64,000 nucleotides of DNA, from contig JAUJYN010000012.1 in NCBI GenBank assembly GCA_030737835.1, forward strand, positions 7,377,003 through 7,441,002, read 5' to 3'. Every line of letters begins with the position of its first letter. Positions within the stretch are counted from its first letter, which is position 1. Of the stretch, positions 36,034 to 47,663 are shown piece by piece. Origin of the DNA: Acorus gramineus (Eukaryota > Streptophyta > Magnoliopsida > Acorales > Acoraceae). A model generated the notes under the pieces. It saw only the letters and a program-made list of their open reading frames with translations. It had not been told where the DNA came from and searched no databases. A program made the translations under genes and the position numbers.

Positions 36034-37416
36034 GAGTCCTGCTACACAGGCCCCACTATTTAGGCCCCATTTACAAGTTCCATGAGGTGTCATTATCTCA
36101 TTGGTTGCTTGTTTGATTTAAAAAAAAGGTTAAGAAGGTAAAATACAATATTACCCTTATTTAAAACCCACGATTTTCTCCCTCTTAAAGCCATCTCCAC
36201 TTTTTCCAAAAACATATCAACGTATTCAATTCATTTCAAGAAACCTATTTTTTCAAAACCAATAAAAAAAGAAACCATTAATTACATTTATGAAAACAGA
36301 ATCGAAATTCAAATCCTCTAGGGTTTCTTAAAAAGAAACTGAAAAACGAAATCATTCAAAAAACTTATCTCATCAAAAACACAAGAAAAAAGACCAAATT
36401 TTTGTTTGCAGCCTCTCATTCAACCAGAAAACGATGGCGATAAAGAATAATCAACATTTTTTTTTAAACACTATTCTTAATTTGTAATTTTTTTATTTCA
36501 ATAATCAAACAAAGTATTTGTGATAAATGAAATTTTTTTCAATAAATGCAGAAATGAAACATAAATCATAGTATAAAGTTAGAGTTCGGAATAAAATTCA
36601 GTTACATTTATAAAATGTAATTTAATTTTAACAATAAATTGCATTAAAAGACATTTACATTTGTAAATGTAACTGACTTTCAGATGTAATTGTTAAATAA
36701 TTTAAGATCAAACGCCCCAGATTTAAAGGTTGTCAAATTTAACATCTAACATCAAATTCAATAAAAAAAAATTGTAACAAATGCAAAACAAACAAAAAAT
36801 AAAAAGCCACACCTGAATCAACAAACATTGGAAACGACATCCAATCGTTCAATTATGATTTCCTATTTCATCGGAGGCTGAAAAGTCCTCCGAAAAATAA
36901 ATCAATGCTTGAAAAACATCCAGTCCTCCGAAAAATAAATTAATGTTTGAAAAACTTCCAGTCCTCCAAAAAACTAATCAATGCTTGAAAAACCTCTAAA
37001 ACAACCTTCTGATCTGGTTCAACGTGTTCTTAAAAAAAATGTTATGAAAGAGTTATCGAATCTAACATTTAGCATCAAATTCAATAATAAAAAATTATAA
37101 CAAATGCAAAACAAGGAATGCGACCCAAATACAAATTTTATTTTAAGTGGAGAAGAAAAAGAAGCCGTAGATGGACAGAAAAACAGATGATGTATTTTTT
37201 TTATCTTATAAAGCAAAAGAGAAAAGACTATTAATTACAAAAAATAATGGGATTTGATCCTCCAAACAAATTCAAAAATTCATGACACATCAGCTATTGT
37301 AGCCAACTCCTTGATTATGGGGAGTAATCATTGAAAAGACAGAAATTGTAAAATAGGTATTAACATTTGTGCCACCTCATGGGACCTGTAAAATGGGGCC
37401 TGTGAATCATTATTGC
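36034..37416. mobile_element. Nested non-autonomous DNA element, 1383 bp
   Basis: The element interrupts the transposase relic. Direct flanks TTTTGGAT (36026-36033 and 37417-37424) form a perfect 8-bp duplication. Just inside, CACAGGCCCCA at 36045-36055 is matched by its exact reverse complement at 37394-37404. A second pair of similar blocks ('aagttccatgaggtg' and 'ccacctcatgggacct') continues the inverted ends. It has no coding capacity. It contains a 38-bp tandem triplet at 36884-36997. The 8-bp duplication suggests a hAT-class mobiliser. Confidence 0.75.
36884..36997 (+). repeat. 38-bp tandem triplet
   Basis: Three consecutive 38-bp units each begin AGTCCTCC and contain 'aatgcttgaaaaac' with a few substitutions. 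They lie inside the nested element at 36034-37416. Confidence 0.85.
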
Positions 37417-38344
37417 TTTTGGATTAGCCACTATATATTATGGACCCTCATTTTAAAATAAGTGATTTAGAAATTTTAATTGAATATATTTATCAATGTC
37501 TTAATGGTCCTCATAGTGATACGGATTATGAAAATATTACTTAAATTAAATCAGTTTAACAAGCTATGTTTGAAGATTTCAGGTCTCAAAGGGAGAATAC
37601 TAAGACAAAGCGATGAGGCCGATGCGTCCTCATCACAACAACCGAGGGACAAACCAATTCAAGGTGGAAACAATTCAAGGTGCGACTAAGCACTATGAAC
37701 CGGTCATCGGGTAGCAGTGGTGCAAATGAACTACAATGCTACATTCGATGTTTTGGCATGGTTGAAGGGGCAAGAAAATCGATTTCCTATTCTTTCTGCT
37801 ATGGCTCAAGACTTATTGACTATTCCAACTTCACTAGTTGTTTCATAATCAACATTTAGCTCTGAAAATCGAGTATATGATGATTATAGAAGTAGTTTAC
37901 ATCCGGATGTAGTCGAGCAGTGCATCTACCAACGAGATTGGTACAAGGCACAACAAAGAACTCAGACTATCTTAAAGGCTGAGGATGCTCTCGAAGACCA
38001 ATTTTTTTATGTTGTAAATGTATATTGAAATTTAGTTTAAATTTACTTGTAATGTCTTGAATGATGGCTTTGGGTAGAGTTGTGTAAATAATAGATAAAA
38101 GAAGTAGGTGCCAACCTAATTAGGGATGTACTCATTTTACTGTGATGCAGTCATCACCCATAAGCTAATATTCAAATAATTGTAATGTTTCATTCAAATA
38201 TTTTTCTATGAATTTATAATAGCTATTCAATTGATGTTCAAACATTTCTTATTGTAAATTTGTAATGTGCAATTATTGTAAAATTACATCAATATTCAAT
38301 TCAAATAGTTTTATTATTCAAAAATTTTCCGATTCAAATTTTTC

Positions 38345-38355
38345 TTTGTTGTATA

Positions 38356-38389
<34 letters not shown>

Positions 38390-38500
38390 CTAGTTTTGGT
38401 GTACGCGCTTTGTGCATAGTACTGAGTTCTGTAAAAATTGCAAATATGGCCCTGCTAGTTGGATGTACGCGCAGCGGCGCGTAATTGAATTATATAAGTT
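38345..38500 (-). mobile_element. Possible Helitron-like 3' ends
   Basis: After a TG/TA microsatellite (38353-38389), the minus strand has two similar phrases, GCGCGTACACCAAAACTAG (about 38391-38409) and GCGCGTACATCCAACTAG (about 38455-38472). A GC-rich short inverted motif a few bases before CTAG is how many plant Helitron 3' ends look. No 5' end or Rep/helicase sequence is visible, so this is tentative. Confidence 0.3.
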
Positions 38501-39360
38501 ATTTTATATTATAATTGAAAGATAAACAAAAGTCTATATTATTATAAACAATTCTTCTAAAACAAAAACAAAGTTTGATAACTAGAGTTCTATTGTGTAT
38601 ATTTTATATTTTTTAAATAAAAAAATAATTTTTGAAAAGTTTTAGACCTAACTATTTTTACCAACCACTACCCATTAAAAAAAATGGATTACCGAACCCC
38701 CCTAAAAACAATTTAATCAACCAAAAAAACACTTATTTTCACATTTGAAGAAAAATTGATACATATAGATAAAAAAAAGAAACATAACAAATTTTAAATT
38801 CAAAAGCAAGACATCCATCAATAATTTTATAGGCTCAAATGAGTCCAATTATACTTATATTTATTAATGTGACTAAAATACTTATATTTTATAATTTTAT
38901 GGGTATCTTAATGGCCTAAAAAATCACCGAATAGATGAAATTTCATGAAATTTGAAGTCCGAGAAGTCATGTTTTGGGATTAGAGACCTGCTTATAAATC
39001 TTGGAATCTGCATTGGGGACTTGTTCATAACACATACAGGGATCTTTTTGTAAAACTTATAGAAACTGGGGGTCTATCTGAAAATTGCCCAGCTCAATTG
39101 TCTCGTTGAATAGGTCGATTGGGTGAATTTTGGACACATTATGGTGCATTAGAGTATATACAGTACAGATATGGAAAAAATTGGTCCGGTGTTTTATGGA
39201 CCCAAATGAACCACGTAGAATTTGGGGTCCACTCCCCACAAAGTCCTTTTGAAGTTTTCAAACTCCAAAACATAAATTCAAAAGCTTCTGCAAAGAAAAA
39301 GAGAGATTTGAATGCTATTTTGTTCTGAAACCCACCATCTCGATTAGTTCAATCTCATCA
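38501..39360. other. Intergenic upstream of the DHRS12-like gene
   Basis: AT-rich sequence with no gene. The part just before 39368 is expected to hold the promoter and 5' leader. A TATATA near 39151 is a weak candidate TATA box. Confidence 0.4.
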
Positions 39361-39367
39361 TTTCACT

Positions 39368-42300
39368 ATGTTCCTTCAAAAGGTACCTTCAAAAAGTGTT
39401 TTTTTTTTTTTATATACAATCAAATCACAATCATAGTTGAATACACTGTGTGTTGATTCAAATAGTTTCTATGAATTTATATATATAACATAATAAAAAT
39501 TCCAGGCATGGAGAACGGCGGCTTTCGGCGTTTATGGGTTCAACAACTTCACGAAATCGGGTTTCTTGTAAGTTTTCATTTCACCAATGTTTCATTTTTT
39601 CATGATTTGGGTTTTCTTGATTGTTTATTTTCCCCATCATAGCTTGAGTTGGGTTTGTTTAGGATTGGCACATGACATGAATGGCATCTTTTTAGGTTTT
39701 ATGGAAAACCTAGAGACCTTAGTTTGGCAATGGACAGTGAGGGGGTAAATGATCAAAGAACAACTTGTATAATTGTGTTATAAAAAAAGGGGGTTAAATT
39801 GCGGATAATTGTCTCGATTTTGAATTTAAAATGATGATTTATATTTTTTTGTTCTGCCTAAAGATTAGAACGATGTTTATCCTCTCTTTTGTGTTTTGAT
39901 TTTGACAAATGTGAATAAGAATAAAATTGATATTTTTCTTTTATCTACTACAATTAGGATAATTTATCTTCAAAATCTTATTGCCCTACCAAATTAGGTT
40001 AGAATGTTTTTTTTACTGCGTTTGTTTCAATGTTTTTTAAAATACATGGTATTTTAGACACATTTGCAGTTTCAAATAACGGGGTATAGACAAACCACTT
40101 TTTTTTAGTATGATTACACCATAATTTAGAGGCCCTCAATAAAAACAACCCGTGGATACGTAAAAATATATTATTGTATATTTGAAATACAGCGTATTTT
40201 GAAGATACCCCCTCAAAATACTTCGAAACAAACATAGCCTTTATCATTTCATGGATGCAAATTTCCTTTTTTTTTTAAACCATTTTTAAGTGTTAGTTTT
40301 TTGGGCCGTATTTTGAATACCCCCTCAAAATATGTCGAAACAAACACAGCCTTTATCATTTCTTGGATGCAAGTTTCCTTTTTTTAAAAAAAAGCTATAT
40401 ATCAAGTGTTAGGTTTTTCTAGATGTGTTGGGAGAGTTTTTTCTTCCATTTTAGTGATATTTTTTAATAGAAAAATGTTTTTTTTGTTTTTGATTTTATT
40501 TTTTCCTAGTTCAAACTTCTCCTATCAATAGGTGAAGATTCGAACTCGTGGCGTTTTGATAAAGAGGGATATCTCTACCAACCTGTCAAGTGGTGGTTTC
40601 ATTATTTTAGTGACGATTGGTAATATGGCTATGTATCACCATAAGTAGGATGGTCATGAGGGAATTGTTTCTAGCCCACGCCATGATGATTCTCAATCTT
40701 TATGCTCGGGTGTATGGCTTTTATATTCAATCATTCTAACTATGCACATCATAAAGAAAAAAGATATAATTAGATGTGTATGCCAACTTCATAGAAGAAC
40801 TAGTTTTATAGTTACTGAACGCTTTTTTTTTCTGTTTGCAAATGTATGGATCAAAATTGGAAATACATGTTCTTTCTTGTGAATGAGTTTGGACCTTTAT
40901 TAGTGAAATCCCATTCCTTTAAAACCTGTTTCTGGGAATCTGTTTCTCTATGATTCACAAAGTGAGTGTGAAAAGTCTGTCTCAATGATGCTGGTGATCA
41001 ATGGACATACCAGGTCAACATTGCTTGCTTCTGCGAATTGAAATTGTTCATTAGATTTTTTATGGCATCTTCTACCCTTTGATGATTGCAGGGACCATGC
41101 AAAGAAATTCAAAGAAGAAGATATGAACGTACCTATAGAGGGCAAAAATTGCATTGTTACTGGAGCTAATTCAGGCATTGGATATGTAACTGCTGAGGGT
41201 CTCGCTCAACGGTATGATTCTTCTGCAGCCAAATTATTTCTCTATGTACTCCTACCACCCTGTTGTTTTCAGAGATATGCCCAATGTATTTTACTTGACA
41301 TACTAATGCGTATAATAGTCTGCTAAATAGCTGTTATCAACATACTTGATTCATTGATTTAGTCTTTTAATGTTTTTTTAGTGGGGCTACTGTGTATTTG
41401 GTTTGTCGAAGTAAGGAAAGAGGAGAAGCTGCACTCTCTAAAATTCAGTCCACAACGAATAATCCAAATGTATTCTTGGAGGTATGCCACCTTAGAGCTT
41501 CATTTTCCTTCTTTAGATGTATTAAAACTGCTGCATCGTATTTTTTTTGTTCGCATCTATCACGGGCATAACATTTGCTTTACTTGTTGCTAATTAATCA
41601 ATTAGCAAAATGCGTAAGAGTAAATAGCACGCCACAATGGATAGTTGTTCACAGATTTTACAAAATTTCATTTTTGGGACTTTCATGTTAGATATTTTCT
41701 TTCTCAGAAATTATTTTGTGGTTACCTGATGTCCAAAGCATAATTTACATCACACTGTTTGGAATATTTCAACTGATTAACCATTCTCCTTCAGATTTGT
41801 GACCTGTCATCAATCAGTGATATCAAATCATTTGCTTCAAGGTTTTCTTCGGAGAACAAGCCAGTACATGTCTTGGTACGGTTTTCTATTCATAATGCAT
41901 TTTAGATTGACAATGTATTAAAAATGCTACTTAACAAACTATCTTCCATGGTTCTCTCAAGTCTAACCAGGTCTCTATATTTTCAATGAATATTCTTATT
42001 ATCAGGCATGTTGAATGCATATATAACATATCCATTAGGAGATGCATTTATTCTTTATTTTTAAGCCAGCATTTCCCTTTTCTAATATGTTCTAAATCAA
42101 ACATGTATGCTAACTGTAAATTATACACTTGTTATGTGCAATAAATCATATTTAGTTAAACTTTGATATATTTGTTGGCATAAACTTTTGTAGTATCAAG
42201 TTGAAGTACAACCACTGATGCCTTTGCTCCTGGCACTAGGATGAATCTTATTATACTGTTAACAAGTTTGGTACAATCTTAGTTCTAAGTGATGCTAGGA

Positions 42301-45300
42301 TACAACTATTCTTTCTTATATCACATCAACCCTAGTACTTATATTTCAGGTTTGAATGGACAGGTGTAATTAAAACAATTATCCTCTATTTTTTTATACG
42401 AATGAAACAACCAACCAGTATTACTAATCTTCAAAGAACTAGATTTTTTACAAAGGCCCGGATAGGACGACACAGTCCCATAGAGTGGTAACCCACTACT
42501 AGTACTAGACAGACGTAGGTCAACATGCAGTGGGCTGAAGCCCACAAGACCCAGCACATGAGGCTATGAATAAAGTTATCACCTACCTATGGTAGGTTGG
42601 CAGGTCTCAAATGATTTGGGGGGGGATGTGCGCAAAGTATATATAGTTGAATATTGGTACTTTCACAAATTTAATGAATTAATATTGACATATCGTTAGA
42701 CCTTTTTTTTCCCTTTTATATATCCTTGTCATGAGTCCAATGAGCTTGTGATGGTCATCCTGAAATGCATGAAGGAATATATGCAGATTCATAATTATAT
42801 ATCATGGTTCCCGGCAATTTCACATTATATTTTTAACCTTAATTCACAATTAAAAGTAGAAATGAAAACCATGTTCTTGACAATGAAGATCAGTCATCAG
42901 TCTTCTGCAGGGTGACAAATAAAGATATGACATTATAGTATGTTTACATAAGCTGCAAATCATACAATGCACTGAGTTTCCCTTCCCATACTCCCTTTAC
43001 TAGCTAAAGTCATCACTTTGAACAGTCATGTTGTGAAATGTTCAAATAATAGTAAAATCATTCCATATTTGCTGACAAAAAGTTCATGGCTTTAGGTCAA
43101 CAATGCTGGCCTACTCGAGCAAAATCGTGTCACTACTTCTGAGGGGTGTGTTTCCTTTTAGTGAATTTGTAATTTCCATCTATCTTTTGATCATTATTTT
43201 CACCTTTTATAATTCAAATGGAATGCATACTAAAAGAAAGTTTTTTTTTTGTCTATTTTTATCAGATTGGAATTGAACTTCGCTGTAAACGTAGCAGGAA
43301 CATATACTATAACAGAACTGATGTTGCCACTGTTAGAGAAAGCAGCACCTGATGCTCGAGTTATCACAGTTTCCTCGGGTGGGATGTATACATCTCCTTT
43401 GACTGAAGATTTGCAGGTATGCGTTTCTTATTGGTGATACCTAGAGATGAATAATTCCTAAAACCTGAAGATTTGTTCGACCATTCTTATGTTACTGGAT
43501 CGTGTCTTGTCATAGTATGATGTTTTATTCCTATTTTATCAGAATCACTTAAGCAAAATTTTATAAGGTCTGGAATTTTCTTTAGTGGCTTAATCAAGTG
43601 GAAGGTTGTGGTCATATCATTCATCACTGGAGTTCTTGATCTTATAATCTTTCTCCAGTTCAGCGAATCCAAATTTGATGGAACACTCCAATATGCTCGC
43701 AACAAGCGAGTACAGGTCAGTGAACTTCAAATTTATGATGAAGTAAACCTTTTGAGATGTTATTTGTAGGATCTAAACTTTTATGCTTATGTAATGTCTG
43801 ATATCATTTCATGTAAATTCCTCAACAGATTGACATAATGGTAGATTGGATTTTTCTGGATTCACAATGGCAATATTTAATATTGAGAACACTTATGAGA
43901 GAACAAGAAATCAAGATACACAAACAACAGAAGTATAACAGGAAGCTCATATTGCAACTAACTTTGGATAAAATGTTACCTTCTCAAATTTGTTGGGTAT
44001 CTTTTAGGATATGTGCATTTATTTTTCTTTTTCTTTTATGCCCTGATCCACTAGTTTCTCCAGTAATCATCTATTAGTGGATTTCAAATTCATGGTTTTA
44101 TAAATAGCTATAAGGTTGGCGAGATAGATTGGAGCTCCTTCAAGCTTTTAAATTTTTCTAGTCTTTTATTTTCTCATTGAGGTAGTAAATTTTATCAAAA
44201 CAAATGAACAATTCCAGATGGAAGAATCTGTTTCACAAATAAGATACTTAGGAAGTTCATGAATGAGCAATTTGACCAAATCTAAATCTCAGTAAAGAAA
44301 TGAATTACATTATATCTAAATGAAGTAATTAGTTTTTATTTACAAAGTATCTTATTCTTGAACCTCACAAAAGACAAACAAATTATGTCAAACAATGCAT
44401 TTAACAACCAAATATGAGATAAAAAGGTACATATCTTTTGTTGCTCTCTACCTTTATTGTCATCTACAATTTCAGTGCATTCCAATCTATATGAATTTAA
44501 TTCTTCTGTACATTACTATTATCCTTTAAATTTTCATAGGTAAGTTAAGAAAATCCATTCAGATTTTAAATGCATCTATTTACAGGCTCTCTTGCATCTG
44601 CTTTTCAGGTGGCACTGACTGAAAAATGGGCAGAAACGTACAAAGACAAAGGGATCGGATTCTACTCAATGCATCCGGGTTGGGCTGACACGCCGGGGGT
44701 ATCGAAAAGCCTCCCCGGTTTTTCCAAATCGTGAGAGTTCTTCTCTTATCTTCGCACATTGTTTAAATATTGTCGGCCATTGGTTATATACTGAATTAAG
44801 CCTATCAATGGATCAGTCAGATACCCTAATATACATATTTTATCTTAAATCATTCAAATACAGTTAATTATATTCGAGTTCGTATATTTTTCGGATTCGG
44901 AGCGGATATAGAATTTTTCAGATAATTTCATGTCTAAATATGGACACTAGTTTGGGTGATCAAGTGACATAGTCGAGAAATGAATAAAGTGAAATTGAGA
45001 CTTCATTTCCTCGTCTCCTTCAAAGATCACGCATATAGAATACATAGATATTTAAGTTTTTTAGATTCTGATTAATCATGCAAATTGAATTTGAACAGTA
45101 TATAATATAAACATATATAATTTTGCAATATACGGTGGATACGGATATTTTTCACACAATCAACATGCATATACTAAACCATTGGGAATATCTCTCAGGT
45201 TATCAAGTAAGCTTAGGACAGACAAGGAAGGAGCAGACACTGTTATTTGGTTAGCTCTACAACCAAAGGAAAAGCTGGTTTCAGGTGCGTTTTATTTTGA

Positions 45301-45409
45301 TCGAGCGGAGGCAACAAAGCATTTGCCATACGCAGGAACCGCAAACTCTCATTCTGTCATCGGATCTATAGTCGAGAATCTTCGTTCACTGTGTGGCTTT
45401 ACTTCTTAA
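39368..45409 (+). CDS. DHRS12-like short-chain dehydrogenase/reductase, 10 exons
   Basis: Exons: 39368-39382, 39506-39567, 41092-41211, 41382-41481, 41795-41875, 43096-43145, 43266-43416, 43659-43715, 44609-44730, 45199-45409. All borders are GT-AG and phases agree, giving 322 aa with no stop. The protein starts MFLQKAWRTAAFGVYGF, as in plant homologues of human DHRS12. It has the SDR Rossmann motif TGANSGIG (residues 49-56), NNAG (128-131), the catalytic serine region VSSGG (178-182) and the active-site pair Tyr205/Lys209 in YARNK. This predicts an NAD(P)-dependent oxidoreductase; the substrate is unknown. The first coding exon is only five codons long and is accepted because it restores the conserved N-terminus. 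Introns carry several MITEs. A polyadenylation signal follows at 45530. Confidence 0.94.
39722..39998. mobile_element. Tourist-like MITE in intron 2 of the DHRS12-like gene
   Basis: A 277-bp element between TTA duplications (39719-39721 and 39999-40001). It shares with 21114-21417 the phrases 'gcggataattgtctcgatt' (against 'ccgcagatagttgtcccgatt') and 'gacaaatgtgaata.gaa.aaaattga'. Non-coding. Confidence 0.6.
40016..40240. mobile_element. Tourist-like MITE with GTTTGTTTC ends
   Basis: A 225-bp element with TTA flanks (40013-40015 and 40241-40243) in intron 2 of the DHRS12-like gene. The left end CTGCGTTTGTTTCAATG pairs with the reversed right end GGCTATGTTTGTTTCGAAG. About 70 bp from the right end and its flank recur at about 40305-40385, a local duplication. 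Confidence 0.6.
40495..40610 (-). other. tRNA-like (possible SINE) fragment in an intron
   Basis: The minus strand contains the B-box-like motif GAGTTCGAATC and an A-box-like 'ttggtagaga' at SINE-like spacing. No tRNA cloverleaf can be drawn with confidence. It is probably a SINE head or a tRNA relic in intron 2. Confidence 0.3.
44796..45170. mobile_element. Diverged hAT-type MITE in the last intron of the DHRS12-like gene
   Basis: It starts TAAGCCTATCAATGGATC, like the element at 31204, and contains 'tacggatatttttc' and 'attcggagcggata'. The right end is badly eroded ('acaatcaacatgc'). No target-site duplication is recoverable. Confidence 0.5.
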
Positions 45410-45529
45410 TTTGTATTACAGCAAAGGAAACTTGAATTGTTACATCTTGATGGAGTTTCACATCCTTTTGAGTTCTGTTGAATATATAATGTAATGTCAT
45501 GGAGCAGCTAAACTGTACAGTCTGAACTT

Positions 45530-45535
45530 AATAAA
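45530..45535 (+). other. Polyadenylation signal of the DHRS12-like gene
   Basis: AATAAA lies 121 bp after the stop codon at 45409, preceded by TGTA-rich sequence. This is the usual arrangement of a plant near-upstream element. Confidence 0.55.
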
Positions 45536-45544
45536 TGGACTTGG

Positions 45545-46575
45545 TTGTCCCCTCCTGTATTTAAGATTGCTTTTTATTTTTATTTTTTTGAGGCCAATGC
45601 AGGCATCTTCATTTCAAAAAATTTAAAAGAACATGTTCCAATTGGGGATGAGAGGAATAGAGGAGAAAAAAAGCAAAACCAAATAAAACAAGAAAATATG
45701 TGCGGGAAAGGAGGGGAAAGTGAATGAGAAATGGTAGGAGAGGTTTCTACCATTTCCATGCCCCAACAACTCCATCCTCATGTCGCAATCAAAAACACGT
45801 TCTCCTCTAGCTGAATGCACATTGCGCCCCCAATACAAGTGCCCCAATCTTTAACGCTTTGTCTTATCATCTCTCAAATGTTTCTGAAATAGAAACGTGC
45901 GCCGTTGAAAACCTCATTGTGTGATCTCTAAATCACCCATGCGTAAGCCGAGATGATGGACAACATGATGATACCAAACTTGCTATGATCCCCATGCGCA
46001 GGCCGAGATGATGGACAACATGATGATACCAGACTTGCTATGATCCCCTTTCTTTCTCATTCTCGTTGACGCCTCCCATAGGTCTTGCATCGATTGGCCA
46101 CACAGCATTCTTCCCGTGATATGCTAAAAAATGCTCCAAATGTGTAATGAAAATTACTTTTTATTTGTCATTTCTTCTGTAGGCTTATCTTTAATTTTTT
46201 AAGTTTTGATATTATTTTTTATGAACTCGTTTTATCAATAACTTGTCTAGAATGGTGGATCATGCTTTTTATTTAAATATGTTTTCTCAAAACTATTTGA
46301 AAACGTTTGATTTTTTTTTCTTTTGTAAAAACAAAAGCTTTCCTAAATATCATCACCAACCACTGGGTTTAATACTTTTCAAGGAATATGAGGATGAAAT
46401 CCAAATCATCCCTAAAATCTTTAATTGTAAAAATTTAGATTTTTTTTTTTGGGTTAAAGTAATGTCTGATGGAAAGTTTCATCAATATGTATTTTAAAAG
46501 TTGGTTAAAAAACTTTCAAAATACATGCATACAAATGAAGTTGAAACATTATCATAAAAAAAATAAAACTAAACA
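45545..46575. other. Intergenic between the DHRS12-like gene and tRNA-Gly
   Basis: No gene is supported. A 55-bp phrase beginning 'catgcg.aagccgagatgatgg' is present twice in tandem at about 45937-46046. The GC-richer part 45760-46130 could be a relic of a coding repeat, but no domain can be recognised on either strand. Confidence 0.4.
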
Positions 46576-46582
46576 ACATTAG

Positions 46583-46653
46583 TGCACCAGCCGGGAATCG
46601 AACCCGGGTCTGTACTGTGGCAGGGTACTATTCTACCACTAGACCACTGGTGC
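46583..46653 (-). tRNA. tRNA-Gly-GCC: tRNA-Gly (anticodon GCC)
   Basis: The 71-nt minus-strand gene starts GCACCAGTGGTCTAGTGG and ends CTGGTGC plus discriminator A. The acceptor stem (GCACCAG with CTGGTGC), the D arm, the anticodon loop CTGCCAC and the T arm (CCGGG TTCGATT CCCGG) are all present. There is no CCA in the DNA, as expected for a nuclear gene. The anticodon stem is GTACC with AGTAC, so the pair next to the loop (31-39) is C with A. The copy I remember from plants has GGTAC, with a G there. A T-run follows downstream on the minus strand ('ttagtttta' then 'tttttt'), suiting Pol III termination. Confidence 0.95.
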
Positions 46654-46659
46654 AATTGA

Positions 46660-47660
46660 TGGCCATAATTTACAAAAACATTATTTAACGATTTTATACT
46701 CAAAGAAAAAAATTTCCTCCACCTATTAAAACTGTGAACCCGGAAAATTACATTAATTTTTTCCAATCCACAGTACAATATATCTCATTAAATTTTTTTC
46801 TTACACTTTCTAAAAATAAATTCATTCAATTCAAAATATAGATTATATTTTTTTTTATCAAAATACATATTTATTAAACGATGTTTACTATTTAAAAAAC
46901 AATTAAACATGAGTGATATGAGTTTTGAACTTTAAAAATAACGGAATCTACGATTTTCCAAAAAAAGACGGTGGATAATATTTTGATATGGGAAAAGAGT
47001 GGTGTTTTATTTTAATCCACCAACACTATTTCAACGTTCTATATATCTCTTTGAAAATTTTATACATACTCTACTCATATACTTAAACTTTTATAAAATT
47101 ACACATACTTTATTAAATAAAATATGCTCTTAAAAAAAAAGAAGAGTGCAATCTGTAATCGGGGCTTACAACAAAGCTGTAACATTTCCCCATCAGTAGT
47201 CCCCAACCATTTGATTTTTTTTTTTTTAAGTATATACTCGCCTAATAAATTACATATCAATATACTATTGTCAAAAGTGATGTATATCTACCTAGACTGG
47301 AACATATTTTTATTTTTTAGAAAAATTAAAAAAAAAATTAATCGAAGCACTAATAAAGTATATTATAATACATTAGTGGAATATATAGTCGACTAGGAAC
47401 AACCGGTCTACAAAACGGGACTATGCATCAACACTCTTTTGATATGTAAAACCTCGGATGTGTACTTGCCAGAGCAGAAGATGAAAGAGACCAACTGGAC
47501 TGATCAACATTCTATATTAAAATTCAACAAATGATGCTTGTTTTGGTAGCATATCATATTCACAAACGGTTCAGAAAACAATTACAGGTATGTTGTATAT
47601 ATGTGTGCAAGAAGTAACACGATTTGTGTATACGCAACGAAGAACAAGTAAATCCCAACC
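46660..47660. other. Intergenic between tRNA-Gly and choline kinase
   Basis: AT-rich sequence, no gene. The phrase 'tatactcgcctaataaattacatat' near 47230 and similar ones resemble dispersed family C. The part next to 47663 is the expected 3' untranslated region of the choline kinase gene on the minus strand. Confidence 0.4.
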
Positions 47661-47663
47661 GAA

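Larger units (their letters stand above)
33218..38090 (+). mobile_element. Broken autonomous-type hAT transposon with BED-finger transposase
   Basis: The left end TAGGGGTGGCCAAACGGCCC is a typical hAT terminus, inserted next to or in the LTR fossil. A promoter-like region follows (tandem duplication 33346-34440, TATA-like CTATAAATA at 34504-34512), then a transposase relic from ATG 34674 to about 38028. Recognisable parts are a BED zinc finger (CCLCGKKLTANCSSGVSH, about 34868-34920), the central part with TSDLWTSNQALSYIYLTIHF (35190-35260) and FFTITLDNASYNDV (35380-35420), and the C-terminal dimerisation region with FPILSAMAQDLLTIPTSLVV and VYDDYRSSLHPDVVEQCIYQ (37785-37935). Several stops and frameshifts and a 1.4 kb insertion make it inactive. 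I could not find the right terminus. Confidence 0.85.

Noticed and set aside
45760-46130. Relic of a LINE reverse transcriptase
   Set aside because: GC-richer and internally duplicated, but no RT or endonuclease motif could be read in any frame.
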